Below, piece after piece: positions 8,940 through 17,940 of a stretch of DNA of 39,208 bases. Numbering within the stretch: position 1 is the stretch's first letter; every line of letters begins with the position of its first letter. This DNA comes from Desulfofundulus thermobenzoicus (lineage in GTDB: Bacteria > Bacillota > Desulfotomaculia > Desulfotomaculales > Desulfovirgulaceae). The stretch lies in NCBI RefSeq assembly GCF_009428905.1, contig NZ_WHYR01000032.1, positions 1 through 39,208 of the forward strand, read 5' to 3'. The notes below the pieces were generated by a model. That model ran no database searches and was not told where the DNA came from. It saw nothing but the letters and a program-made list of their open reading frames with translations. The position numbers and the translations under genes were made by a program.

Positions 8940-10508
8940 ATGCGGGTGGTTACCGGGGCGCAGATGCGGGAACTGGACCGGGCGGCCATGGAAGATTACG
9001 GCATACCCGGTCTTGTTCTTATGGAGAACGCCGGGCTGGCAGTGGTCCGGGTGGTGCGGCAGATTCTGGGTGACCTGGCCGGCCGGCGGGTGGCCGTATT
9101 TGCCGGGAAAGGGAATAACGGCGGGGACGGCCTGGTGGTGGCCCGGCATCTGTTTAACGCCGGGGCGGAAGTAAAGGTGCTGCTCCTGGCCAGGCCCGAG
9201 GAGATCACCGGTGATGCGGCGGTGAATCTTTCTATCTGGCAGAAAATGGGGCAGCCGGTGTATCCCGTGGTCAGCGGGGAGGATCTGAATGCGGTGCGCC
9301 TTTTCCTGGTGGGAACGGCCTGCGTGGTGGACGCCATCTTCGGCACCGGTTTTAAAGGGGCGGCCCGGGAACCGGCAGCCGGGGTGATCGAGGCCATCAA
9401 TGCCAGCGGCAAACCGGTGGTGGCCGTGGATATTCCCTCCGGACTGGAGGCCGACACCGGCCAGGTGCACGGCCCCTGCGTGCGGGCCGCCCACACCGTC
9501 ACCTTCGCCCTGCCCAAACTGGGCCTGGTGCAGGAGCCCGGGCGCAGCCATGTGGGCGAACTGCATGTGGCCGATATCTCCATCCCCGCCTTTTTGCTGG
9601 AAGGAGGCAGTCCCGGGCGTTACCTGATTACGGAAAAGATGGTGCGGGAGTGGCTGCCTCCCAGGCCGGCCTGGGCACACAAGGGGTCCTGCGGCCGGGT
9701 GCTGGTGGTGGCCGGTTCCAGGGGCATGAGCGGGGCGGCCTGCCTGACGGCCCTGGGAGCCGCCCGGGCCGGGGCGGGGCTGGTTACTCTGGCCGTGCCC
9801 GGGCAGTTACAGGATGTGGTGGCAGTTAAGCTGACCGAAGTAATGACCGTGGGATTGCCCGGGACCCGGGAAGGGACTCTGGCCCGCAGCGCCCGGGCGG
9901 AGATTTTAAATCTACTGGAAAGAAACGATGTGCTGGCCATTGGGCCGGGCCTTTCCCGCCACCTGGAGACGGTGGCCCTGGTGCGGGAGTTGCTGCCGGC
10001 GCTAAAGGTGCCGTGCGTCATTGATGCCGACGGCTTGAACGCCCTGGCCGGTGACGCCCAGATTTTAAAACGCATTTCCGTGCCGGCGGTGGTTACACCC
10101 CACGAGGGGGAGATGGCCCGGTTGCTGGGGCATCCCCCGGAGGAGATCCGCTCCCGGCGGCTGGCTGTGGTGGAAGAGGCGGCCGGTGCCTGGGGGGTGG
10201 TTACCCTGCTCAAGGGTGCCGCCACCCTGGTTTCCTCTCCGGAAGGGATCACCTACATAAACAGCACCGGCAATCCAGGTATGGCCACCGGGGGCAGCGG
10301 CGACGTGCTCACCGGTTTGATTGCCGGCCTTCTGGCCCAGGGACTGGACGCCGCCCGGGCCGCCGCCGCCGGGGCCTTCCTGCACGGCCTGGCCGGGGAT
10401 ATGGCTGCCCGGGAAAGGGGAATGCGGGGCCTGCTGGCGGGAGATATTCTGGAAATGCTGCCGCCGGCCATGGCCCGGGTGGAATGTAACAGGATGGGAA
10501 CTTTTTAA
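8940..10508 (+). CDS. nnr: Bifunctional NAD(P)HX epimerase / ADP-dependent dehydratase
   Basis: Repairs hydrated NADH and NADPH: the N-terminal domain interconverts R and S epimers and the C-terminal domain dehydrates S-NAD(P)HX using ADP. Residues 1-215 are the YjeF_N epimerase (GKGNNGGDGLVVARHLF; VAVDIPSGLEADTG). Residues about 225-520 are the ribokinase-like dehydratase (VLVVAGSRGMSGAA, VIDADGLNAL, TPHEGEMARLLG, GMATGGSGDVLTGLIAG). The total of 522 residues fits the fused form. ATG 8940 follows GGAGGTG; frames starting further up overlap acpS. Both halves keep their signature motifs, so it should be active. Confidence 0.95.
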   Translation: MRVVTGAQMRELDRAAMEDYGIPGLVLMENAGLAVVRVVRQILGDLAGRRVAVFAGKGNNGGDGLVVARHLFNAGAEVKVLLLARPEEITGDAAVNLSIWQKMGQPVYPVVSGEDLNAVRLFLVGTACVVDAIFGTGFKGAAREPAAGVIEAINASGKPVVAVDIPSGLEADTGQVHGPCVRAAHTVTFALPKLGLVQEPGRSHVGELHVADISIPAFLLEGGSPGRYLITEKMVREWLPPRPAWAHKGSCGRVLVVAGSRGMSGAACLTALGAARAGAGLVTLAVPGQLQDVVAVKLTEVMTVGLPGTREGTLARSARAEILNLLERNDVLAIGPGLSRHLETVALVRELLPALKVPCVIDADGLNALAGDAQILKRISVPAVVTPHEGEMARLLGHPPEEIRSRRLAVVEEAAGAWGVVTLLKGAATLVSSPEGITYINSTGNPGMATGGSGDVLTGLIAGLLAQGLDAARAAAAGAFLHGLAGDMAARERGMRGLLAGDILEMLPPAMARVECNRMGTF

Positions 10509-10516
10509 AAAAGGTA

Positions 10517-10545
10517 TTGACAGCAGTTTTTTATTGCCTTATACT
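10517..10545 (+). promoter_or_regulatory. Near-consensus sigma-A promoter
   Basis: TTGACA (10517-10522), exactly 17 bases, then TATACT (10540-10545). This is the best promoter in the window and starts 9 bases after the nnr stop. It drives the short unit ending at 10706 and possibly the amtB leader. Confidence 0.85.
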
Positions 10546-10551
10546 TTTGTC

Positions 10552-10706
10552 CAGGGTAAAGGTACAGGGAAGTATCTCTCCCGGCGATGGCGCTTTTTGA
10601 CGGGGCGATCCGTCAAAGGGCGTTTATAATTTTTACGGTTCATCCAAAGGCGGACAGCAGGCAAAGGCGCTTTTCCGGAAAGTTTTCTCCCGGAAAGCGC
10701 CTTTTT
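10552..10706 (+). ncRNA. Candidate small RNA or attenuated leader
   Basis: The promoter at 10517-10545 would start transcription near 10552, and a strong terminator ends at 10706, giving an RNA of about 155 bases. It contains a perfect stem TTTGACGG / CCGTCAAA around the six-base loop GGCGAT (about 10597-10618) and no credible reading frame with a binding site. No known RNA family was recognised. It could be a free small RNA or the prematurely ended leader of amtB, whose start is 429 bases further on. Confidence 0.55.
10663..10706 (+). terminator. Intrinsic terminator of the candidate small RNA
   Basis: AAAGGCGCTTTTCCGG (from 10663) pairs with CCGGAAAGCGCCTTT, ending at about 10704, with one bulged T; a run of five T closes it. 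Confidence 0.85.
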
Positions 10707-10758
10707 GTTTCAGTAAGGAAAAATAAACGGAACCGGTTTCCCATGAATCGTGAAGCGA

Positions 10759-10804
10759 GGGTGCTTGAAGGGGAGCGATGGTGCTCCACTTAAAGCACCC
10801 TTTT
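10759..10804 (+). terminator. Composite hairpin in the amtB leader
   Basis: GGGTGCTT (10759-10766) pairs with AAGCACCC (10793-10800), enclosing a second stem GGAGC / GCTCC (10772-10776, 10783-10787), with TTTT following. It may act as a second, weaker terminator before amtB or as an RNA structure. Confidence 0.5.
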
Positions 10805-10819
10805 CCCGTTTGCGGGGTA

Positions 10820-10885
10820 AGGGCACTGTTTACCGAAAATACTACCGCAACGCCCGGCCGGTGAATTGGCGCCATTCACTGCGGG
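10820..10885 (+). promoter_or_regulatory. amtB upstream element resembling the nifH leader
   Basis: Contains CTACCGCAA (10842-10850) followed by CCGGTG, and also GTGAAT / ATTCAC flanking a 7-base loop. The string CTACCGCAA with a following CCGGTG recurs at 13045-13053 before nifH, at a similar distance from the start codon (293 and 284 bases). CCGTTTGC precedes it at both sites. Confidence 0.35.
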
Positions 10886-11063
10886 CGATGAGATATACAT
10901 CATCTTCCGGCCTGTGCGGTTGGGCTCGGGCGGCCGGATACCGGCCGGAGATGAAAACGGCAGATTGAATATAAGGGTTCAATTTGCCCGGCATTCACTG
11001 GCACCATGAAAATTACTTAAGCCGGTTCACAGGTAAAAGAAATCATTTCAGGTTTACCCTATT

Positions 11064-11126
11064 CCGGTGAGTGCTGAGGTCTACCGGGCGATTGACATCT
11101 GACGACCAACAACTACTTTAAGGAGG
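11064..11126 (+). promoter_or_regulatory. amtB leader blocks shared with lytS
   Basis: CCGGTGAGTGCTGAG (11064-11078) and the stretch 11101-11126, ending in the AAGGAGG binding site, match the leader of lytS at 2987-3039. The inner spacing differs (22 against 10 bases). GGTC and GACC here could pair across the gap. Confidence 0.45.
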
Positions 11127-11134
11127 TTTTTGGC

Positions 11135-12538
11135 ATGTTCAGACGGTTGCGCAATGGCCTTTGCCTGCTGCCGGTGGCCTTGCTGGCCATACCCGGCCTG
11201 GCCTGGGCCGACGAACCGAAGATTGATACGGGGGATACCGCCTTTGTTCTTATCTCAGCCGCACTGGTAATGATCATGACCCTGCCCGGGGTGGCCCTGT
11301 TTTACGGCGGCATGGTCCGGCGCAAAAATACCCTGAGCACCATCATGCAGAGCCTTTTTATCATGGCCCTTGTCTCGGTGCAGTGGGTCCTCTGGGGATA
11401 CACCATCGCCTTCGGTCCCGACAGGATGCACCTGTTTGGCGGCCTGGACTGGCTGGGTTTAAATGGTGTGGGACAGGACCCGAACCCGGATTATTCAGCC
11501 ACCATTCCGGCCCAGGCCTTCATGGCCTTCCAGATGATGTTTGCCATTATCACCCCGGCTTTAATTACCGGCGCCTTTGCCGAACGGATGCGTTTCCCGG
11601 CCTTTGTAGCTTTTATCCTGCTGTGGTCCACCTTTGTTTACGATCCCCTGGCCCACTGGGTATGGGGGTTGGACGGATGGCTGCGTAATCTGGGCGCCCT
11701 GGACTTTGCCGGCGGTACGGTGGTGCACATCAGCTCCGGTGTTTCCGGCCTGGTGGCAGCCCTGGTATTGGGGAGGCGCAAGGGCTATGGCTCGGAACCC
11801 ATGGTGCCCCACAACCTGCCCTTTACCGTCCTGGGGGCGGCGCTGCTCTGGTTCGGCTGGTTCGGCTTCAACGCCGGCAGCGCCCTGTCGGCCAACGGCC
11901 TGGCGGCCAGCGCCTTTGTGGTGACCAATACGGCTGCCGCTGCAGCGGCCCTGTCCTGGGTCTTTGCCGAGTGGGTTCACCATGGCAGGCCCACCGTCCT
12001 GGGTGGCGCCAGCGGTCTGGTGGCCGGTCTGGTGGCCATCACCCCCGCCTCCGGTTTTGTGGGTCCCATGCCGGCGGTAATCATCGGCCTGGTGGCCGGC
12101 GTGGTTTGCTATCTGGCTGTGAGCGTACTGAAGACCAGCCTCGGTTACGACGATTCCCTGGATGCCTTTGGGGTACACGGCATCGGCGGTACCTGGGGCG
12201 CTATAGCCACCGGCCTGTTTGCTTCCAGGGCCATCAACCCTGCGGGTGCCGACGGGCTGTTTTTCGGCAATCCGGGACAGCTCTGGACGCAGATAATTGC
12301 CGTGGCGGTCAGCTGGGTTTTTGCAGCAGTGCTAACCTTCGTTATTTTGAAAGTGGTGGGTGTGTTCTTCAAACTGCGGGCCAGTGCCGACGAGGAAGAG
12401 CAGGGTCTGGATATCACCCAGCACGGCGAGGAGGCGTATTCCGATATGGTTCTGGGCGCTCCACTGGGTACGGGTACGGTAGTGCCCGGTGCCGCCGGCA
12501 ATGCCATGGTCACGAAAGCCGGAGAAGCCGGAGTATAG
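11135..12538 (+). CDS. amtB: Ammonium transporter
   Basis: Conducts ammonium across the membrane as a trimer. A cleavable signal peptide is visible (residues 1-25, LLAIPGLAWA then DE), as in many Amt proteins, followed by eleven hydrophobic segments. The twin pore histidines are His198 (GGTVVHISSG) and His348 (DAFGVHGIGG). The length of 467 and the motifs FFGF-type WFGWFGFNAGSA and GALTGG-like regions fit Amt. The ATG follows AAGGAGG. The next gene is a PII protein, the usual partner that plugs Amt when ammonium rises. The C-terminal cytosolic tail of about 60 residues is acidic and would be the PII contact. Confidence 0.96.
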   Translation: MFRRLRNGLCLLPVALLAIPGLAWADEPKIDTGDTAFVLISAALVMIMTLPGVALFYGGMVRRKNTLSTIMQSLFIMALVSVQWVLWGYTIAFGPDRMHLFGGLDWLGLNGVGQDPNPDYSATIPAQAFMAFQMMFAIITPALITGAFAERMRFPAFVAFILLWSTFVYDPLAHWVWGLDGWLRNLGALDFAGGTVVHISSGVSGLVAALVLGRRKGYGSEPMVPHNLPFTVLGAALLWFGWFGFNAGSALSANGLAASAFVVTNTAAAAAALSWVFAEWVHHGRPTVLGGASGLVAGLVAITPASGFVGPMPAVIIGLVAGVVCYLAVSVLKTSLGYDDSLDAFGVHGIGGTWGAIATGLFASRAINPAGADGLFFGNPGQLWTQIIAVAVSWVFAAVLTFVILKVVGVFFKLRASADEEEQGLDITQHGEEAYSDMVLGAPLGTGTVVPGAAGNAMVTKAGEAGV

Positions 12539-12615
12539 CAGAAAAAACCCAATGGTTACCCCTGGCTGTATGGAAAGCTTAAATTTTAATATCCGGTGCC
12601 GGCTACCGGAACTGA

Positions 12616-12990
<375 letters not shown>

Positions 12991-12994
12991 GGGG

Positions 12995-13022
12995 TTGTGA
13001 ACATTTTGCCGCCGGATAATTG
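12995..13022 (+). promoter_or_regulatory. Candidate promoter for the nif leader
   Basis: TTGTGA (12995-13000), 16 bases, TAATTG (13017-13022). It lies directly after the PII gene and upstream of two terminators that precede nifH. A weak match only; no sigma-54 -24/-12 site with correct spacing was found. Confidence 0.3.
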
Positions 13023-13029
13023 TTCCGTT

Positions 13030-13073
13030 TGCAGCGGGAGAGTGCTACCGCAATGATGCCGGTGGCCCGCTCC
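13030..13073 (+). promoter_or_regulatory. Nested hairpin in the nifH leader
   Basis: AGCGGG and CCCGCT (about 13033-13072) enclose CTACCG / CGGTGG with loop CAATGATGC. The CTACCGCAA part is shared with the amtB upstream region. Possible regulatory RNA structure. Confidence 0.35.
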
Positions 13074-13124
13074 CCCCTGGCAATGAATGCTATGAAAGTA
13101 AACTATGACGTTTATGGGCATTGG

Positions 13125-13180
13125 CGCCCCGGATCGAGGGACCTTCTTTCCCTCCCTTTAATACCGGGGCGTCGTTTTTT
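13125..13180 (+). terminator. First terminator upstream of nifH
   Basis: CGCCCCGG (13125-13132) pairs with CCGGGGCG (13164-13171); inner GAGGGA / TCCCTC extends it; six T follow at 13175-13180. It ends read-through from amtB-glnK or attenuates the nif leader. Confidence 0.75.
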
Positions 13181-13190
13181 ACATAAGACA

Positions 13191-13240
13191 GGGACGATGT
13201 CGTCCCGGTGCTTTGCGGCGGCGTACATACAAAGATGTAC
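13191..13240 (+). promoter_or_regulatory. Two small hairpins between the nif terminators
   Basis: GGGAC-GATGTC-GTCCC (13191-13206) and GTACAT-ACAAAG-ATGTAC (13223-13240) are two perfect stems with six-base loops, 16 bases apart and just before the second terminator. The arrangement is like an ANTAR antiterminator target, but neither loop has both A1 and G4 expected for that class. Confidence 0.4.
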
Positions 13241-13256
13241 TTTCCAGGGCATTGCG

Positions 13257-13305
13257 GCCCCGGCCGGGAAGGAAAGGTTTCCCCTTCCCCCGCCGGGGCT
13301 TTTTT
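13257..13305 (+). terminator. Strong terminator 23 bases before nifH
   Basis: GCCCCGGC (13257-13264) pairs with GCCGGGGC (13292-13299); an inner GGGAAGG / CCTTCCC lengthens the stem; the T-run is 13300-13305. The nifH binding site ACGGAGG begins about 10 bases later, so nif transcripts from any upstream promoter must pass it. Confidence 0.85.
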
Positions 13306-13307
13306 AA

Positions 13308-14162
<855 letters not shown>

Positions 14163-14207
14163 TCACCGGATCATTTGATGTTAAACCAGAACAAAGGAGG
14201 GCTTCCC

Positions 14208-14525
14208 ATGAAAATGATCCGGGCCATTGTACGGCCGGAAAAAAGTGAAGAAGTGGCCGATGCCCTGGCGGAGGCCGGGTTTGTCGCCCTGACCAAAATA
14301 GACGTGGTCGGCCGCGGTAAACAAAAGGGCATCCAGCTGGGTACGGTTTACTACGATGAATTGCCCAAAGTGATGTTTTTGCTGGTCACGGACGACGACA
14401 AGGTAGCCCGGGCCGTTGACGTGATCACCAGGACGGCCCATACCGGTAACTTCGGTGACGGCAAGATCTTTGTCACGCCCGTGGATGAAGCCTACACCGT
14501 GCGCACCGACTCGGCCGGCCTTTAG
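14208..14525 (+). CDS. nifI1: Nitrogenase-associated PII protein NifI1
   Basis: PII-family subunit that together with NifI2 binds NifDK and stops nitrogenase when ammonium is added, as shown for methanogens; 2-oxoglutarate and ATP relieve this. The 105-residue protein keeps the PII core (MKMIRAIVRPEKSEEVADAL, GDGKIFVTPVDEAYTVRT), but its T-loop is short and lacks the uridylylated Tyr context. ATG 14208 follows AAAGGAGG; the 11-codon upstream extension is rejected. Location between nifH and nifD is diagnostic. Confidence 0.93.
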   Translation: MKMIRAIVRPEKSEEVADALAEAGFVALTKIDVVGRGKQKGIQLGTVYYDELPKVMFLLVTDDDKVARAVDVITRTAHTGNFGDGKIFVTPVDEAYTVRTDSAGL

Positions 14526-14539
14526 GGAGGTGCGGGCCT

Positions 14540-14902
14540 GTGAAGGAAATTTACGCCGTTATCCGGCCAAACAAGATCGGTGCCACCAAAGAAGCCCTGG
14601 CCATCCTGGGCTTCCCCGGCATGACCGCCGTCAAGGTGGTGGGCCGGGGCAAGCAGCGGGGAATACTGGGGGAAGTGTCCTTCAACATCGATCCGGAGCT
14701 GCTCAAAACGACCGGGGGAATGAAATATGTCCCCAAACGGCTGGTCTACCTGGTGGTGGACGATGCCGACGTACCGCTGGTGGTGGCCGTGATCATCAAA
14801 ATCAACCGGACCGGTCAGATCGGTGACGGGCGCATCTTTGTCTGCCCGGTGGAGGAAGCGGTGCGGGTGCGCACCGGTGAAAGAGGCAAAGAGGCAATTT
14901 AG
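14540..14902 (+). CDS. nifI2: Nitrogenase-associated PII protein NifI2
   Basis: Second PII-type subunit of the nitrogenase switch-off complex. It has 120 residues, starts with GTG 14540 after GGGAGG, and shows the PII core (KEIYAVIRPNKIGATKEAL, GDGRIFVCPVEEAVRVRTGE) with an extended T-loop region (FNIDPELLKTTGGMKYVP) that differs from both NifI1 and GlnK. The 14-base gap from nifI1 and the 19-base gap to nifD indicate one transcript. In the known system NifI2 carries the larger T-loop that reaches the NifDK surface. Confidence 0.93.
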   Translation: MKEIYAVIRPNKIGATKEALAILGFPGMTAVKVVGRGKQRGILGEVSFNIDPELLKTTGGMKYVPKRLVYLVVDDADVPLVVAVIIKINRTGQIGDGRIFVCPVEEAVRVRTGERGKEAI

Positions 14903-14921
14903 GTAAAGGGGGAATGTCGCA

Positions 14922-16376
14922 ATGCCCATGGTCAAAATGAAGTGCGATGAGCTGATCCCCGAGCGGGATAAGCACATTTATATAACCGAGGAAGGTAAAT
15001 CCATCATCCCCAGTTGCAACATCGCCACCCTGCCCGGAGACATGACCGAACGGGGCTGCGCCTTTGCCGGCGCCCGGGGGGTGATCGGCGGCCCCATCTC
15101 CGACATCATCGCCATGGTGCACGCCCCCGTGGGCTGCGCCTGGTATACCTGGGGCACCCGGCGCCACCTGTCCGACCTGTACCCCTGGGCACTGCCCGGC
15201 CGGCTGACCAATGTGGCCTTCAACCGCCGCTATTGCGTGGTCACCGATATGCAGGAAAAGGACGTGGTCTTCGGGGGCATGAAAAAACTGGAGCGGGCCT
15301 GCCTGGAGGCCATCCGCCTTTTCCCGGAGGCCAAAGGCCTGATCATTTTCACCACCTGCACCACCGGCCTGATTGGTGACGACGTGCAGGCGGTGGCGCG
15401 ACAGATTGAAAAGAAAACCGGCCTCCCCGTCTTCACCGCGGAATCGCCGGGCTGCTCCGGGGTGAGCCAGTCCAAGGGGCACCACGACTTCAACACCCAG
15501 TTTTACCGCCAGGTGAAGGCCCTGCGGGAGCGGCGGCCGGAACTGAAAATGCGGGAGGAGGAAAAAACTCCCTACGACATCTGTTTGATCGGCGACTACA
15601 ACATGGACTGGGACTTGAAGGTGATCAAACCCCTCTTTGAAAAAATCGGCGTACGCATCGTGGCCGTGTTCAGCGGCAATGAGCGCATCGAAAACCTGAT
15701 CAAAATGCCCGACGTGAAATTAAACGTGGTGCACTGCCAGCGGTCGGCGGAATACATCGCGGAAATGGAGAAGGACGGCTATGACATCCCCTTCATTCGC
15801 TGCTCTCTGTTCGGCATTCATCAGACCAGCAAGGCGCTGCGGGAAACGGCGGCCTTCTTCGGCCTGCAGGAGCGGGCGGAAAAGGTGATTGCCGAGGAGC
15901 TGGCCCGGGTGGAAAAGAGCCTGGCCTTTTACCGGGAAAAGTTGCAGGGCAAGCGGGTGGCCATTTATGTGGGCGGCCCGCGGGTCTGGCACTGGATCAA
16001 GCTGATGGAAGAGTTGGGCATGACGGTGGTGGCCGGTGCCTGCACCTTTGCCCACGAGGACGATTACGAGAAGATCAACGCCCGGGCGAAGGCCGGTATG
16101 CTGGTGATTGACGCGCCCAATGAATTTGAAATCGAGGAAATGCTGCTGGAAACCAAACCCGATCTCTTCCTGACCGGATTGAAGGAAAAATACCTGGGAC
16201 GCAAAATGGGCATACCCACAGTCAACTCCCATTCCTATGAAAAGGGTCCTTACGCCGGATTTATCGGTATGATCAACTTCGCCCGGGACATTTACCAGGG
16301 CATTTACGCCCCTGTTTGGAAGTTCCAGTGGGGTATTAAGGGCATGACGGGGGGGGAAGAAAATGCGGCTGAATGA
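14922..16376 (+). CDS. nifD: Nitrogenase component I alpha chain
   Basis: Alpha subunit of the dinitrogenase. P-cluster ligands are Cys46, Cys72 (HAPVGCAWYTWG) and Cys146 (TTCTTG). Active-site cofactor ligands are Cys272 (LNVVHCQRSAEYI) and His437 (NSHSYEKGPYAGF); Gln183 and His187 (GVSQSKGHH) match the residues around the cofactor. At 484 residues it lacks the large insertion of Clostridium pasteurianum NifD. Several segments (PMVKMKCDELIPERDKHIY, SQSKGHH, GGPRVWHW, ARDIYQGIYAP) read more like VnfD/AnfD than classical NifD, yet no delta (G) subunit gene lies between D and K, which argues for a Mo-type enzyme. It overlaps nifK by 14 bases. Confidence 0.95.
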   Translation: MPMVKMKCDELIPERDKHIYITEEGKSIIPSCNIATLPGDMTERGCAFAGARGVIGGPISDIIAMVHAPVGCAWYTWGTRRHLSDLYPWALPGRLTNVAFNRRYCVVTDMQEKDVVFGGMKKLERACLEAIRLFPEAKGLIIFTTCTTGLIGDDVQAVARQIEKKTGLPVFTAESPGCSGVSQSKGHHDFNTQFYRQVKALRERRPELKMREEEKTPYDICLIGDYNMDWDLKVIKPLFEKIGVRIVAVFSGNERIENLIKMPDVKLNVVHCQRSAEYIAEMEKDGYDIPFIRCSLFGIHQTSKALRETAAFFGLQERAEKVIAEELARVEKSLAFYREKLQGKRVAIYVGGPRVWHWIKLMEELGMTVVAGACTFAHEDDYEKINARAKAGMLVIDAPNEFEIEEMLLETKPDLFLTGLKEKYLGRKMGIPTVNSHSYEKGPYAGFIGMINFARDIYQGIYAPVWKFQWGIKGMTGGEENAAE

Positions 16377-17838
16377 AATTCCGGTGGAAGGCATCCCCTA
16401 CGACCAGTTGAAAATCGAAAAAATACCCTGCACCCCGGCCTATATAGAGCGGGCGCCGGAACTGGTGCCCGCCAGAGCCCGCACCGTGGTGATCAACCCC
16501 AACCGCACCTGTATGCCTTTGGGCGCCATGTGGGCCGTGCTGGGGGTACACGGGGCCATCCCCTTCGTGCAGGGGGCGCAGGGCTGCACCACTTACGTGC
16601 GCTACACCTTCTGCCGGGTGTTCAAGGAGCCGGCCACCATTGCCACTGCCTCGTTCCACGAGGATGCGGCCGTTTTCGGCGGCCGGCGCAACCTGGTGGA
16701 GGGCCTGCGCAACCTGGTGGTGCGCTACTGGCCGAAATTGATCGGGGTGGTGACCACCTGTTCCAGCGAAATTATCGGCGACGATATGGTCAGCTTCATC
16801 AAAATGGCCCGGGCGCGGCTGCGGCAGGAAATCGGTGCGGAAAAGGCCGACCGGATCCCGATCGTACTGGTGAATACGCCCAGTTTCGCCGGTTCCCACG
16901 TGGAGGGGTACGACCGGGCATCCCGGGCCTTTGTGGAAACCCTGGCCACGGTGAAAGACAAACCCAACGGTAAAGTGAATATCATTCCCGGCCTGCTCTA
17001 CCCCGGGGATATCCGGGAAATAAAACACCTGCTGCGGCACATGGGGGTGGAAGGAATTGTGCTCTTTGACATTTCCGACCCTCTGGATGCTCCGTTAAGA
17101 CCACCGCAAAAGTTCCCCTATGAACCGCCGGGGGGGACCCCGGTGGAGCAGATCCGGGACATGGCCAACTCGCTGGCCACCTTTGCCCTGCAGCCCCACT
17201 CCGGTCAGGCCGGAGCCCGTTACCTGGAGCGCAAATACGGCGTGCGGGCCGTGGTCGGGCCGCCGCCGGTGGGAGTGCAGGGTACCGATGAATTTTTAAG
17301 CACCTTGAGTGCAATCACAGGCAAACCAATCCCGGAAACGCTGCTGGATGAACGGGGCCGGCTGGTGGACTCCCTGGCCGACACCTTCCACCACACCATG
17401 ATGAAAAAGGTGGCCATCATGGGCGATCCCGATGTGGTGCTGGGGGTTACCCGCTTTGTGCTGGAGATGGGCATGGAGCCGGTGGCTCTGGCCGGCGGCA
17501 CGGCCAGCAAGACTTTTGAGCACTCCATGGGCGAAATTTTAGCCGAAGCCGGCTACACCGGTAACCCCCTGATCCTGAACGGCGGTGACCTGTTTGAGTT
17601 TGAAGAATACCTGAAAAAGCAGCCCCGGCTGGATTTAATCATCGGCAACTCCAAGGCCGTGGACATTTCCAGGGAGTTGCAGGTGCCCCTGGTACGGGTG
17701 GGTTTCCCGATTTACGACCGCTTCGGCTATCAGAAACGGCCCATTGTGGGCTACCGGGGCGGGGAAATCCTGCTGGCGGAAATCGTCAACAGCATACTGG
17801 GCCACCAGTATCCGGACGACCGGACACACCAGCTTTAA
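16363..17838 (+). CDS. nifK: Nitrogenase component I beta chain
   Basis: Beta subunit of the dinitrogenase, 491 residues. P-cluster ligands Cys50 (NPNRTCMPLGA), Cys75 (GAQGCTTYVR) and Cys133 (VTTCSSEIIGDD) are present, as are SFHEDAAVFGG (about 97-107), SFAGSHVEGYD and the C-terminal RVGFPIYDRFGYQKRPIVGY. The HE in SFHEDAAVFGG is a mix of the Mo-type (TEDAAVFGG) and V/Fe-type (LHEESAVFGG) forms. The start at 16363 lies within the end of nifD and is preceded by GGGGGG, so translation is probably coupled. A very strong terminator follows. Confidence 0.95.
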   Translation: MRLNEIPVEGIPYDQLKIEKIPCTPAYIERAPELVPARARTVVINPNRTCMPLGAMWAVLGVHGAIPFVQGAQGCTTYVRYTFCRVFKEPATIATASFHEDAAVFGGRRNLVEGLRNLVVRYWPKLIGVVTTCSSEIIGDDMVSFIKMARARLRQEIGAEKADRIPIVLVNTPSFAGSHVEGYDRASRAFVETLATVKDKPNGKVNIIPGLLYPGDIREIKHLLRHMGVEGIVLFDISDPLDAPLRPPQKFPYEPPGGTPVEQIRDMANSLATFALQPHSGQAGARYLERKYGVRAVVGPPPVGVQGTDEFLSTLSAITGKPIPETLLDERGRLVDSLADTFHHTMMKKVAIMGDPDVVLGVTRFVLEMGMEPVALAGGTASKTFEHSMGEILAEAGYTGNPLILNGGDLFEFEEYLKKQPRLDLIIGNSKAVDISRELQVPLVRVGFPIYDRFGYQKRPIVGYRGGEILLAEIVNSILGHQYPDDRTHQL

Positions 17839-17851
17839 AAGAATATACCTT

Positions 17852-17920
17852 TGGGGCCCGGGCCGGCCGGTGGGGATCACGGATCGCCCACGGCGCCCGG
17901 CCGGCCCGGCCCCATTTTTT
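17852..17920 (+). terminator. Strong terminator between nifK and nifE
   Basis: TGGGGCCCGGGCCGGCCGG (17852-17870) pairs with the arm at 17896-17914 with one bulge; TGGG / CCCA pairs inside; six T follow at 17915-17920. nifE starts 20 bases later. It would lower expression of nifEB relative to nifHDK, or be regulated. Confidence 0.9.
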
Positions 17921-17940
17921 ATTTCAAGAGGTGATGCGCG

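Noticed and set aside
13076..13092. Possible sigma-54 promoter (TGGCAATGAATGC) before nifH
   Set aside because: GG and GC are separated by 8 bases instead of the required 10.
13191..13240. ANTAR antiterminator target before nifH
   Set aside because: Two hexaloop hairpins are present, but the loops GATGTC and ACAAAG do not both have A at position 1 and G at position 4.
14922..17838. Assigning the D and K genes as vnfDK or anfDK
   Set aside because: No G-subunit gene lies between D and K and the neighbours are nifI1, nifI2, nifE, nifB and nifV; residue similarities alone are not enough.
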